From assembly GCF_016714285.1 (NCBI RefSeq), contig NZ_JADJNN010000001.1, positions 744,001 through 808,000 of the forward strand: DNA of 64,000 nt, read 5' to 3'. Positions 27,577 to 35,639 of this stretch are shown in pieces. This stretch comes from Nannocystis sp. (GTDB taxonomy: Bacteria; Myxococcota_A; Polyangia; Nannocystales; Nannocystaceae). Under the pieces are notes generated by a model. The model ran no database searches. It was not told where the DNA came from and saw only the letters and a list, made by a program, of their open reading frames with translations. Position numbers and translations under genes: made by a program. Numbering within the stretch: the first letter of the stretch is position 1; each line of letters begins with the position of its first letter.

Positions 27577-28557
27577 ATGTTCTGCCCCCTCAAGATCCTC
27601 GCCACGGCCCGCGCCCTCCCCCCGCGCGTGCTCACCAACGCCGATCTCGAGGCCATGGTCGACACCTCGGACTCGTGGATCCGCGACCGCACCGGCATCC
27701 GTGAGCGCCGGATCGCCGCCGACGGCGTCGCCACCTCCGACCTCGCCGCCGAGGCCCTGCTCGCCGCCTGCACGGCCGCCGGCATCGCCCCCGGGGAGCT
27801 CGACGCGATCATCGTCGGCACCTCCACCCCCGACACGCTGTTCCCGTCGACCGCCTGCTGGCTGCAGCACCGCCTCGGCCTGCGCGGGCCCGCGGCCTTC
27901 GACGTCAGCGCCGGCTGCTCGGGCTTCCTTTACGGCCTCGAGATCGCCGCCGGCCTCCTGCGGGGCAACGCCCGCCGGATCGCGGTCGTCGGCGCCGAGG
28001 TCATGAGCCGCGTCGTCAACTGGCAGGACCGCAGCACCTGCGTGCTGTTCGGCGACGGCGCCGGCGCGGCGATCCTCGGCCCCGGTGACGGCAGCTCCGG
28101 CGTCCTCGGCTCGGCCTGGGGCGCCGACGGCAACCTCGCCCGCGTCCTCTACCAGCCGGCCGGAGGCTCGCGCGCCCCGGCCACCCTCGCCACCGTCGCG
28201 GCCCTCGCCCACACCGTCCACATGGAGGGCAACACGGTGTTCAAGCACGCCGTCACCGCCATGAGCGAGGCGGCCACCCAGGCCCTCGCGCGCGCCGAGA
28301 TCCGGCCCGACCAGGTTGACCTGCTGATCCCGCATCAGGCCAACACCCGCATCATGGAGGCCGCCCGCGCCCGCACCGGCATCCCGGCCGACCGCTTATT
28401 CTCGATCGTCGAGCGCTACGGCAACATGTCCGCGGCCACGATCCCCGTCGCGCTCGACGAGGCCCGCGAGCAGGGCCGGATCAAGGACGGCGACATCGTC
28501 GCCATGACCGCCTTCGGCACCGGCTTCACCTGGGCCGCCTCCGTGCTCCGCTGGTAG
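27577..28557 (+). CDS. fabH: 3-oxoacyl-ACP synthase III (KAS III)
   Basis: 326 residues, the normal FabH length. The catalytic triad is visible: Cys112 in DVSAGCSGF, His in IPHQANTRI (about 252) and Asn in YGNMSAA (about 282). TSDSWIRDRTGIRERR is the usual N-terminal signature. The enzyme condenses acetyl-CoA (or branched acyl-CoA) with malonyl-ACP to start fatty-acid synthesis. It stands alone between two oppositely transcribed genes rather than in a fab operon. The 3' end has a degenerate second copy just downstream. Confidence 0.95.
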   Translation: MFCPLKILATARALPPRVLTNADLEAMVDTSDSWIRDRTGIRERRIAADGVATSDLAAEALLAACTAAGIAPGELDAIIVGTSTPDTLFPSTACWLQHRLGLRGPAAFDVSAGCSGFLYGLEIAAGLLRGNARRIAVVGAEVMSRVVNWQDRSTCVLFGDGAGAAILGPGDGSSGVLGSAWGADGNLARVLYQPAGGSRAPATLATVAALAHTVHMEGNTVFKHAVTAMSEAATQALARAEIRPDQVDLLIPHQANTRIMEAARARTGIPADRLFSIVERYGNMSAATIPVALDEAREQGRIKDGDIVAMTAFGTGFTWAASVLRW

Positions 28558-28570
28558 CCCGACAAGCTCG

Positions 28571-28612
28571 GTGACCGCGTTCGCCACCGGCTTCACCTGG
28601 GCCGCCCCGGCG
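28571..28612 (+). repeat. Degenerate copy of the fabH 3' end
   Basis: GTGACCGCGTTCGCCACCGG and the following 20 bases match the fabH codons for MTAFGTGFTWAA at 28504-28543 with few changes, 67 bp further on and past the stop codon. Confidence 0.85.
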
Positions 28613-28651
28613 CACGCCGGCGCGGACCAGCCGCGGCGCGTCACACCGAGC

Positions 28652-29983
28652 TCACAGGCACTCGTTGCGCGGGTCGCCCGGCGCGTGGCACTTGAGACAA
28701 ACGCGGTGGTTGTGCGCCGCCAGCGAGCTGCAGCGCAGCGAGCCCGCGAAGTCCGGCCCGTGCGGGCTCACGTTCAGCCCCGGCGTCGCCCCCCGCGTCG
28801 TCGCGTGACAGGCCAGGCACGAGTCCTCGGTGTGGCAGCTCGCGCAGGCCATGATGTTGCGCTGGGCCGCGAAGGCGTGGCTCTGCGGCGCGCTCGGCGG
28901 GCCGTCCCAGCCCGGCGGGTGGAAGCGCAGCGGCGAGCCGACCCCGAACTTCGCGTCGCTGCCGCGATTGTCGAGCCCGACCCGCTGATGGCACGCGAGG
29001 CAGTCGGTCTGCACGCGGTGGCAGCTCTGGCAGTCCTGCGTCTGCGCGCGGGCGTCGAGCGCGTGGGTCGTCAGATAGTCCCCGCTGTGGATCCGCATCG
29101 GCCGCACCGCGCCCGCGTGGCAGTCGGTGCAGAAGCTCTCGTCGTGGCACTGCGCGCACAGCTGCGGGTTGCTCTTGGCCTGCCCGCGGTGGTCCTCCAC
29201 GAACGCCAGGTCGTGGGCCGCGCCCCAGCTGCTCTGCCCGCGCGGCACCAGCTGCGGCATCACCCGGTCGCTGAAGCTACGCGTCACGATCTTGCCGCTG
29301 CCGTCGCTCGGGTGGCAGGTCCCGCAGCGGTCGCTCGCCTTGAGCCCGTTGTGGCAGTCGAGGCAGGTCTTCTCCGCCGGCAGCTGCAGCACCGTCGCCA
29401 GCCGCACCTTGCTCATGTCGCCGTGGCAGGTCTCGCACTTCGTCCCGAGGTCGAGGTGACGCTTGTGGCTGAAGCTCAGGTTGGCCTTCGGCGCGCGCAC
29501 CGTCGCCGCCACCCGCATCACCGTCCCGGTCGGCGCCGGCGCCTGCGTCACCCGCGTGTGGCACATGTCGCAGCGCGCCGGCTCGCTCGCCGGACGCGGG
29601 TGCTGCGGCCCGTGGCAGCCGTCGCAGGCCGCCCCGGTCGGGAAGTTGAAGTCGGCCGTCTGGGTCGACCCGCGCACCTTCGTGTGACAGGTCGTGCACG
29701 CGATCTTCAGCGCCAGGTGCTGCCCGTGGTTGAAGCGCAGCGGCAGGTCCTGCTCCGGGTACACCGGGCTCCCGCCGCGCATCGGCCCGTGCATCACCGC
29801 CGCCGTCGCCGGCAGCTCGCCCTGCGTCAGCCCGCCGCCCGCCTCGACGTCCCAGCCGACCACCAGCCCGCCGACCACCGCGCCCAGCAGCGCCAGACCG
29901 GCCGCCAGCGACAGCGCCGCCGGCCAGCGGCTGTCCTTGCGGACCTGTCCCTTCGCACCTGTCGCAACGTACAGCTTCGTCAT
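28652..29983 (-). CDS. Thirteen-heme c-type cytochrome
   Basis: 443 residues. The N-terminal membrane span or uncleaved signal is AALSLAAGLALLGAVVGGLV. Thirteen CxxCH sites: CTTCH, CDGCH, CDMCH, CETCH, CLDCH, CGTCH, CAQCH, CTDCH, CQSCH, CLACH, CASCH, CLACH and CLKCH. Many have an upstream FNHGQH or FSHKRH motif, as in the cytochrome c7/c3-like families where the extra His is the second heme ligand. It begins three bases after the stop of the outer-membrane barrel gene, so the pair is an operon. Long-range electron transfer across the periplasm is the likely role. A dispersed palindrome at 29930-29967 encodes residues about 6-18. Confidence 0.93.
   Translation of the reverse strand: MTKLYVATGAKGQVRKDSRWPAALSLAAGLALLGAVVGGLVVGWDVEAGGGLTQGELPATAAVMHGPMRGGSPVYPEQDLPLRFNHGQHLALKIACTTCHTKVRGSTQTADFNFPTGAACDGCHGPQHPRPASEPARCDMCHTRVTQAPAPTGTVMRVAATVRAPKANLSFSHKRHLDLGTKCETCHGDMSKVRLATVLQLPAEKTCLDCHNGLKASDRCGTCHPSDGSGKIVTRSFSDRVMPQLVPRGQSSWGAAHDLAFVEDHRGQAKSNPQLCAQCHDESFCTDCHAGAVRPMRIHSGDYLTTHALDARAQTQDCQSCHRVQTDCLACHQRVGLDNRGSDAKFGVGSPLRFHPPGWDGPPSAPQSHAFAAQRNIMACASCHTEDSCLACHATTRGATPGLNVSPHGPDFAGSLRCSSLAAHNHRVCLKCHAPGDPRNECL
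29930..29967. repeat. Dispersed palindrome at the start of the 13-heme cytochrome gene
   Basis: CTGTCCTTGCGGACCTGTCC then CTTCGCACCTGTCGC; encodes TGAKGQVRKDS (minus strand) between the start codon and the membrane span. Confidence 0.8.
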
Positions 29984-29985
29984 GG

Positions 29986-31524
29986 TCACCTCCCCGTCCT
30001 CAGCGTCCAGTCGGCCGTCAGCGCCCCGAACACCCGGAAGGCCTGGCTGTAGAAGCTCGTGAACATCTCCTCGCCGAGCACCGCGAGGTGGATCCCGCGC
30101 CACAGCTGCACGTTGACCCCGGCCTGCAGCGCCACGCTGTAGCCCTGGCGCGCCGCCGTCACCTCGTCGCGGTAGCGCAGCGCGAACACCCGGCCGTCGA
30201 TCGCCACCCGGTCCCACGCCACCATCGTCCGCGTGTCGAGGTTGCCGCCGACCCGCAGCCCGCCCTCGCCGCCGAGCCCGTAGCCGTCGAAGCGCGCCGA
30301 GAAGCGGCGCACGCGAAAGCCCGCCGTCGCCCCGCCGCCTGCGCCGACCGTCAGCTTGCGCTCCGGCGTCGTCCCGAGCTGGGCCGTGACCGTGTCGCGG
30401 AAGAAACGAAATTGCCCGCGCGCCGCCAGCGTCCAGCGATCGCCGAGCTGCACCTGATACACCAGCCGCGCGTCCTCGAAGGCCTGCAGGTTGAACACGT
30501 TGAAGATCGAGTCGAGGTCGAACACCGGCCGCGTGCGCAGATACATGAAGCGCAGCATGTGCTTCGGCGTGAACGCCAGCTGCAGCCCCGCCGAGGTGTC
30601 GTCGAGGCGCCCGGTCCCGAGGTTGTAGCGCAGCGCCACGTACGGCGAGAGCCGCCCGTCCGCCGCCCTGGCGGCCGCGCTGAGGCTCACGATCTCCTGG
30701 TCCACCGCGCTCGGCAGGCCGACGCTGCCGTCGTCGTTGACCACGCTCTGGTTGACGCCCAGCGGCGAGAAGGTGCGGCGATAGGCCAGGCGCGCGTCGA
30801 ACCAGCGCAGCCCGACCACGCTCGCCGCGGCCCCGACCATCGGCGAGCGCTTGTTGTCCGCCGGCGTCCCCGCGGTCCCGTCCTGCTCGAAGGTCGGGAA
30901 GCCGAACAGCGCCGCGCCGTCGACCTGAAACCCGCCGAACACCTCGAGCCCGAGGTGCACGGGCGTGCGCACGCGAAACCACGCCCCGTCGAAGGCGTAC
31001 CAGTCGAGCCCCGACATCTCGAACTGCCGACCCGCCCGCAGGTCGATCATCCCGCGCAGGTTCTCGGCCTCGAGGTACGCGAACATCACGTCGATCTGGC
31101 GCCCGTCGATCTGGTTGACCAGCGCCGCCGCCCGCCCGTCCGCCCCGGTCTGGTAGGTCCCGAAGTCGTGGCGCACCCGCATCGAGGTGACCAGGCGCAG
31201 CTGCCCGTCCTCGTGCGCGCGCCGCAGCTCCCCGCGGTCGCGCGGCGCCAGCAGATCGTAGACCCCGAGGTTGACGTACTGCACCAGCCGCCGCCGCGAC
31301 AGCAGCTGCCCCTCGGGCCCCGGCACCCGCACCATGTAGCCCTCACCGAGCGTGCGCGCGACCGTGCGGATCTCCGCCGCCCACGCCCAGCGCGGGCCCC
31401 CGACGACCACCACGATCACCACGAGCACCAGCACCACCGACCACACGCAGCGCCGCCCAGCGCGTCGTCGCTGCCGCCTCGCGTCGGCGCGTCGCGCCGC
31501 GATGCCTGCCCCTGTCCGCGCCAA
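29986..31524 (-). CDS. Outer-membrane beta-barrel protein paired with multiheme cytochrome
   Basis: 512 residues from a proposed TTG at 31524. The signal peptide core VVLVLVVIVVVVGG ends PRWAWA before AEIRTV. An ATG at 31581 would add a long Arg-rich extension and overlap the divergent gene; the TTG is favoured by TAGCAT ending eight bases upstream. The mature part alternates short amphipathic strands with turns (VSLSAAARAADGRLSPYVAL, RFMYLRTRPVFDL, FSARFDGYGLGGEGGLRVGG), as in porins. Followed immediately by the 13-heme cytochrome gene. The pair looks like a porin-cytochrome conduit, but sequence similarity to MtrB or PioB was not seen. Confidence 0.75.
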   Translation of the reverse strand: MARTGAGIAARRADARRQRRRAGRRCVWSVVLVLVVIVVVVGGPRWAWAAEIRTVARTLGEGYMVRVPGPEGQLLSRRRLVQYVNLGVYDLLAPRDRGELRRAHEDGQLRLVTSMRVRHDFGTYQTGADGRAAALVNQIDGRQIDVMFAYLEAENLRGMIDLRAGRQFEMSGLDWYAFDGAWFRVRTPVHLGLEVFGGFQVDGAALFGFPTFEQDGTAGTPADNKRSPMVGAAASVVGLRWFDARLAYRRTFSPLGVNQSVVNDDGSVGLPSAVDQEIVSLSAAARAADGRLSPYVALRYNLGTGRLDDTSAGLQLAFTPKHMLRFMYLRTRPVFDLDSIFNVFNLQAFEDARLVYQVQLGDRWTLAARGQFRFFRDTVTAQLGTTPERKLTVGAGGGATAGFRVRRFSARFDGYGLGGEGGLRVGGNLDTRTMVAWDRVAIDGRVFALRYRDEVTAARQGYSVALQAGVNVQLWRGIHLAVLGEEMFTSFYSQAFRVFGALTADWTLRTGR

Positions 31525-31531
31525 ACCCCCG

Positions 31532-31538
31532 TATGCTA
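31532..31538. promoter_or_regulatory. Overlapping divergent -10-like boxes
   Basis: The same seven bases read TATGCT on the plus strand and TAGCAT on the minus strand. The minus copy ends eight bases before the proposed TTG of the barrel gene. The plus copy is 42 bases before the lipoprotein ATG. Confidence 0.35.
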
Positions 31539-31579
31539 AGCCATCCGCCGCCCGCCTGGCACCCGCGGACCTGCCCACC

Positions 31580-33502
31580 ATGCCGCCTCGCCAAGTCCTC
31601 CGCCGCGCCGTGGCCGTGCTCGCCGTCGCCGTCACCGCGGCATGTCGCCCGGGACCCGCCACCACTGCCCCGCCGGACCCATCTGGATCGGGGACCCCGG
31701 TCGTCTGGTACAGCGGCGACGCACTCGCTACCCGGGCGATCTCCAGCGACCCGCGGGACGCATCGCCAGCGCAGCGACTGGCCCGCCTCGATCTCTTGCT
31801 CGACCTCCTCGACGCCGCCCGCTTCGCCGACGACCCGGCCGCCCGCGAGCAGCTGTGGCTCGGCCTCGGCGGCACCGCCAGCGCCCGCGGCGAGGCGGCC
31901 ACCCGCGACGCCAGCACCCGCCTCCTCGGCGAGGCGATCAAGCTCGACAGCGGCCCGCTCGCGGACGACGCCCGCAGCTTCGTCGCCGGCGTCATCACCC
32001 TCCTCAGCGCCGACCTCGGCCTCATCGGCGCCGCCGACGACCTGGCGATCCGCACCGCCGCCTATCGCGACGTCGCCGCCGACGGCCACCCACGCGCCGC
32101 CGACAACGCCCGCTGGCGCCTCTACGATCACGTCCGCGGCTGCCTGCAGGGCGCCGTCGCGGCCCCGCAGGAGCGCCGCCCCGACATCGCCGTGCACGCC
32201 CTGTATGTCCGCGAGGACAGCCTCGCCGCCTGGCTCGACGACCGGGCCGTGCACGCCCAGAGCCCGCCGCCCAGCGCCGACGAGCTGCTCGCGCTGATGC
32301 TCGGCCCGCGCGACGCCCTCGCCGCCGACCCCCGCTGGATCACCACCGTCAAGCGCCGCCTCACCGGCGACAGCCAGCTCGCAGCGCTCGTGCGCGAGTC
32401 GCTGCCCGCCCCGCGCGACCCGACCTGGCCGCTCGCCGCGGTCCCCCAGGGCACCGCCCGCCGCGACAGCTTCCTGCCGATCGTCCGCATCGACGACCGC
32501 CGCGTCAGCGTCGACCTCGGCCGCCCGCAGCTCCGCGAGGCCGAGCGCGGCGCCCCCGAGCTGGTCCGCGCCGTCGAGGCCGCGCTGGCCCGCGACGGCC
32601 GCGGCGCGCTGCTCCTGGTCGCCCCGCCGATGCTGCCCTCGCCCGCCCTCAACTCGATCACCCGCACCCTGCTCGACGCCCGCGTCGCCCGCATCGAGCT
32701 CGCCGTCCGCGAGCCTCGCGTCGCCACGCGCGACACCGGCGACGCCGGCGACGTGATCATGCAGCTCCCGCTCGAGCTGCTCCGCGAGACCGACCAGGGC
32801 CCCGCCGCCGTGCTGCTCCGCGGCGCCCGCGTCCACCTCCACCTCGCGGGCCGCGGCGCTCGCCTGGCCCTCGACGGCCGCTGGCTCGCCCCCGCCGGCC
32901 CCAGCGGACCCGCCGGTTCAGGCCAGGACCTCGCCGCCCAGCTCGCGCAGGTCCGCCTCGCCTACCCGCGCGAGCGCATGATCACCGTCCAGCTCGGCGA
33001 CGACGTGCTCTACCAGCAGCTCATCGACCTCCTCCACGCGCTCGTCGGCGGCCCCCGGCGCAGCTTCGAGGTCGCCGCCTGGCGCCCCGGCGCCGCGCCG
33101 CCGCCCGCCGCCACCACCGCCCGGGCCCTCGCCGCCGAGGCCCGCCGTCTCGACAACCGCGCCGCGCTCGGCCGCGAGGGCGCGCGCGTCAGCCTCCAAC
33201 AAGCCTTCCCGCTCGCCGCCAGCGACCAGCCCCGCCTCGAGACCCTGGCCCACAACCTGCTGCGCTGCCTCCCCGAGCTCGAGGCCCCGCTGCCCGCTGG
33301 CGACCCGCTGCGCCTCGATCTCCGCTTCGACGAGGGCCGCCTCGCCCGCCTCAGCGTCCTCAAGCCCCGCGCCCGCGTCCCCGCCGATCGCCTCGCCGCC
33401 GCCCAGGCCTGCGCCGAGCTCGAGGCCCGCGGCTTCCGCCTGCGCGAGCACCGGGACGCGATCGCCGTCCAGATCCAGCTCCACCCCGCGCCTGGCCGCT
33501 AG
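31580..33502 (+). CDS. Lipoprotein with ExbD/TolR-like periplasmic segments
   Basis: 640 residues from the ATG at 31580. The signal peptide AVAVLAVAVTAAC ends in a lipobox. Residues about 40-250 are Ala/Asp/Leu-rich helices. Two segments (ALLLVAPPMLPSPALNSITR and MITVQLGDDVLYQQLIDLLH) have the strand-helix pattern of ExbD/TolR periplasmic domains; this is a weak resemblance. No enzyme motif. It is divergent from the porin-cytochrome operon, with -10-like boxes for both directions overlapping at about 31532-31538, so shared regulation is likely. Confidence 0.65.
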   Translation: MPPRQVLRRAVAVLAVAVTAACRPGPATTAPPDPSGSGTPVVWYSGDALATRAISSDPRDASPAQRLARLDLLLDLLDAARFADDPAAREQLWLGLGGTASARGEAATRDASTRLLGEAIKLDSGPLADDARSFVAGVITLLSADLGLIGAADDLAIRTAAYRDVAADGHPRAADNARWRLYDHVRGCLQGAVAAPQERRPDIAVHALYVREDSLAAWLDDRAVHAQSPPPSADELLALMLGPRDALAADPRWITTVKRRLTGDSQLAALVRESLPAPRDPTWPLAAVPQGTARRDSFLPIVRIDDRRVSVDLGRPQLREAERGAPELVRAVEAALARDGRGALLLVAPPMLPSPALNSITRTLLDARVARIELAVREPRVATRDTGDAGDVIMQLPLELLRETDQGPAAVLLRGARVHLHLAGRGARLALDGRWLAPAGPSGPAGSGQDLAAQLAQVRLAYPRERMITVQLGDDVLYQQLIDLLHALVGGPRRSFEVAAWRPGAAPPPAATTARALAAEARRLDNRAALGREGARVSLQQAFPLAASDQPRLETLAHNLLRCLPELEAPLPAGDPLRLDLRFDEGRLARLSVLKPRARVPADRLAAAQACAELEARGFRLREHRDAIAVQIQLHPAPGR

Positions 33503-33510
33503 CGCGTCCG

Positions 33511-33668
33511 CCCTGTCCCGCGCGACATGTCCCGCGGAACATGTCCCTCACGCCATGTCCGCACCCTGTCCCGCGGAACATGTCCCTCACGCCCTGTCCG
33601 CACCCTGTCCCGCGCGACATGTCCCTCACGCCATGTCCCACGCGCCATGTCCCTCAGGCCATGTCCGC
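33511..33668 (+). repeat. Array of twelve CATGTCC/CCTGTCC heptamers
   Basis: Twelve copies of (C/A)TGTCC in one orientation, mostly spaced 14 bp, with a higher-order period of about 39 bp (CCTGTCCCGCGGAA, then CATGTCCCTCACGC). It lies in the 171-bp gap between convergent genes. It uses the same half-site as the dispersed palindromes, but here as direct repeats. No reading frame looks real, and it is not a CRISPR (no unique spacers). Confidence 0.92.
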
Positions 33669-33673
33669 CCGTC

Positions 33674-34276
33674 TCACCCCGCGGACCCGTCCTCCCCGCG
33701 GGTGAGCGCCCGCCGCTCCGGGCTGGCCGGCAGCGCCGCGCGGGCGCTCTGCACCGCCTCGGCCAGCGCCTCCGCGCGCGGGCTGCCGATCAGCACGACC
33801 CGGCGCCGCCCCTTCGCGTCGCGCCACACCAGCCGGACCGCCCGACCGCCGTCGCCCGGCATGTTGTAGATCCACTCGCCCTGGAAGTTGCGCCGGATCC
33901 CCCAGCCGCCGAAGCGCTTCCAGTCGTAGCTGGTCGCCTCGGCCGACTCGATCGCCGAGATCGGGATCTCCGGCCCGAACAGCCCGTACTGCACGTTCAC
34001 GCTGCCGGCCGAGACCGTCACCCGCAGCACCGAGAACATCAGCCACACCAGCGACAGCAGCGGCAGCGCGAACAACAGCGCCAGCCACTGCCCGCTCGCC
34101 ACCGTCGCCCCCAGCATCACCAGCATCGACGCCCCGAGGATCGCGTGCAACGGCCAGCCCGCGCGGTGCTTGTCGCGGTGCAGCACCATCCCCTGCCCGG
34201 CCATGAATTTGCGCTCGTAGAGGTCGGGCGTCCGCGCCTCCGCCACTGGGACAAGGTCGGTCGGTTCGCGCGCCAT
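33674..34276 (-). CDS. Two-span membrane protein with PH-like domain
   Basis: 200 residues. Two adjacent membrane helices (HAILGASMLVMLGATVASG and LALLFALPLLSLVWLMFSVL) are followed by a beta-rich domain (LRVTVSAGSVNVQYGLFGPE, ISAIESAEATSYDW, VRLVWRDAKGRRRVVLIGS) typical of bacterial PH-like or DUF-type membrane proteins. Function unknown. A TAGGCT box ends six bases before the ATG, within the short gap to the divergent hydrolase gene. Confidence 0.75.
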   Translation of the reverse strand: MAREPTDLVPVAEARTPDLYERKFMAGQGMVLHRDKHRAGWPLHAILGASMLVMLGATVASGQWLALLFALPLLSLVWLMFSVLRVTVSAGSVNVQYGLFGPEIPISAIESAEATSYDWKRFGGWGIRRNFQGEWIYNMPGDGGRAVRLVWRDAKGRRRVVLIGSPRAEALAEAVQSARAALPASPERRALTRGEDGSAG

Positions 34277-34363
34277 CGATCGAGCCTATGCCCCCGGCAA
34301 GCCGCCGGTCAACGCGTCCCCGCAGCGCCTGCGCCCACGCCTCGCGCAGCGCACACACCCGCC

Positions 34364-34393
34364 TTGACGCGCCCGGCGCGGCCTCCCTACGAT
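34364..34393 (+). promoter_or_regulatory. Sigma-70-like promoter of the hydrolase lipoprotein
   Basis: TTGACG (34364-34369), 18-bp spacer, TACGAT (34388-34393). The -10 ends five bases before the GTG at 34399, so the expected start of transcription falls on the start codon. Confidence 0.7.
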
Positions 34394-34398
34394 GCCTC

Positions 34399-35499
34399 GT
34401 GCTCGCCCGCCGCCTGCTCTCGCTCGGCCTCCTGACCCTCGCCGCCTGCGACAGCGCGAACGACAGCGCGACCGCCGACACCGCCGACACCGCCGACACC
34501 GCCGACGATCACGGCCCCCCGCCCGAGGTCATCGGCGTCGACGTCCTCGAGCTCGAGATCCCCGGATCCTTGCACGTCCAGGGCCTCGCGCTGCCCGCTC
34601 GCATGTTCGTCCCCCGCTACGCCGACCTCGCCACCACCGCGCAGTCCGCCGTGCTCGTCATGCACGGCTCGGGCGGCCTCACCCGTATGCCCGACGGCAG
34701 CGAGGTCGATCGCCCGTGCAGCGCCGAGCTCGAGCCGCAGTTCGCCCGCTGGGGTCAGCGCCTCGCCGAGCTCGGCCACGTCGTCCTCATGCCCGCCAGC
34801 TACGACGCCCGCGGCTTCTGCGACCGCTACGACGACGAGGCCCGGATCCCCGCCGACTTCGACGACGACCGCGAGCGTCTGGTCGCCCGCGTCTACGACC
34901 TCGACGCCAGCAGCCGCTTCCTGTGCATGCGCCCCGAGGTCGACTGCGACCGCCTCGGCCTGCTCGGCTTCTCCCACGGCGCCTCCACCGTCATGCTCAG
35001 CCAGCACTGGGAGCTCGGCCGCGCCCTCGACGACTACGCCACCGGCGAGGGCGCCGGGCTCGACATCATCGTCCGCTCGCCGCCCCCGGGCGCCCCGCAG
35101 TTCAGCCTCGCGATCGGCTACTACCCCGGCTGCGGCCTCGAGAGCGTCGTCCACTTCGGCCTCGACGCCAGCGTCGATCCCGGCGCCCTCTTCTTCCCCG
35201 CCACCGACCTCTACATCGAGCACGGCAGCGCCGACCCGCTCATCGAGGACTGCAGCAGCGCCGACGGCCAGGGTCGCCGCCAGCTCCAGTCCGCCGCCGT
35301 CGCCGCGGCCCGCGGCGTCCCCGACCGCTACCACATCGCCGTCCACGCGGGCGCCGACCACGGCTTCGACAACGCCGGAACACCCGGCAGCGACGAGGGC
35401 AGCGGCAGCCAGCGCCCCGAGGACATCGCCGCCCGCGACGCCGCCCTCGACGCGACCCTCGCCCACCTCGCCGACGCGCTCGTCGCTGCCATCGACTGA
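34399..35499 (+). CDS. Alpha/beta-hydrolase (dienelactone hydrolase-like) lipoprotein
   Basis: 366 residues from the GTG. Signal peptide with lipobox (LAAC, Cys17), then TADTADTADTADD from a 9-bp tandem repeat. The hydrolase triad can be read as Ser in GLLGFSHGAS, Asp in EHGSADPLIED and His in GADHGFDN, with an early VLVMHGSGG oxyanion segment. It likely acts on an ester or polymer outside the inner membrane; the substrate is unknown. Five cysteines in the mature chain suggest disulfides. Confidence 0.8.
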   Translation: MLARRLLSLGLLTLAACDSANDSATADTADTADTADDHGPPPEVIGVDVLELEIPGSLHVQGLALPARMFVPRYADLATTAQSAVLVMHGSGGLTRMPDGSEVDRPCSAELEPQFARWGQRLAELGHVVLMPASYDARGFCDRYDDEARIPADFDDDRERLVARVYDLDASSRFLCMRPEVDCDRLGLLGFSHGASTVMLSQHWELGRALDDYATGEGAGLDIIVRSPPPGAPQFSLAIGYYPGCGLESVVHFGLDASVDPGALFFPATDLYIEHGSADPLIEDCSSADGQGRRQLQSAAVAAARGVPDRYHIAVHAGADHGFDNAGTPGSDEGSGSQRPEDIAARDAALDATLAHLADALVAAID

Positions 35500-35639
35500 G
35501 CAGCTGTGTCTCCCGCGGTCCTTCGACAGGGACGTCTCAGGTCACCCGTGGAGCATGCCAACGGCCCTCGACCTCCTCGCACCCGTGCGAGGAAACTCCG
35601 GCCAACCGCAAGTGCCCGCGCCGCGATACCCTGCCCGCG

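Noticed and set aside
31522..31581. ATG at 31581 as start of the outer-membrane barrel gene
   Set aside because: It would overlap the divergent lipoprotein start and place some 40 Arg-rich residues before the signal peptide. A TTG with a well-placed -10 box fits better, though this remains tentative.
33511..33668. CRISPR-like array
   Set aside because: The units are one heptamer with seven-base variable links. There are no 25-40-base unique spacers and no cas genes in the window.
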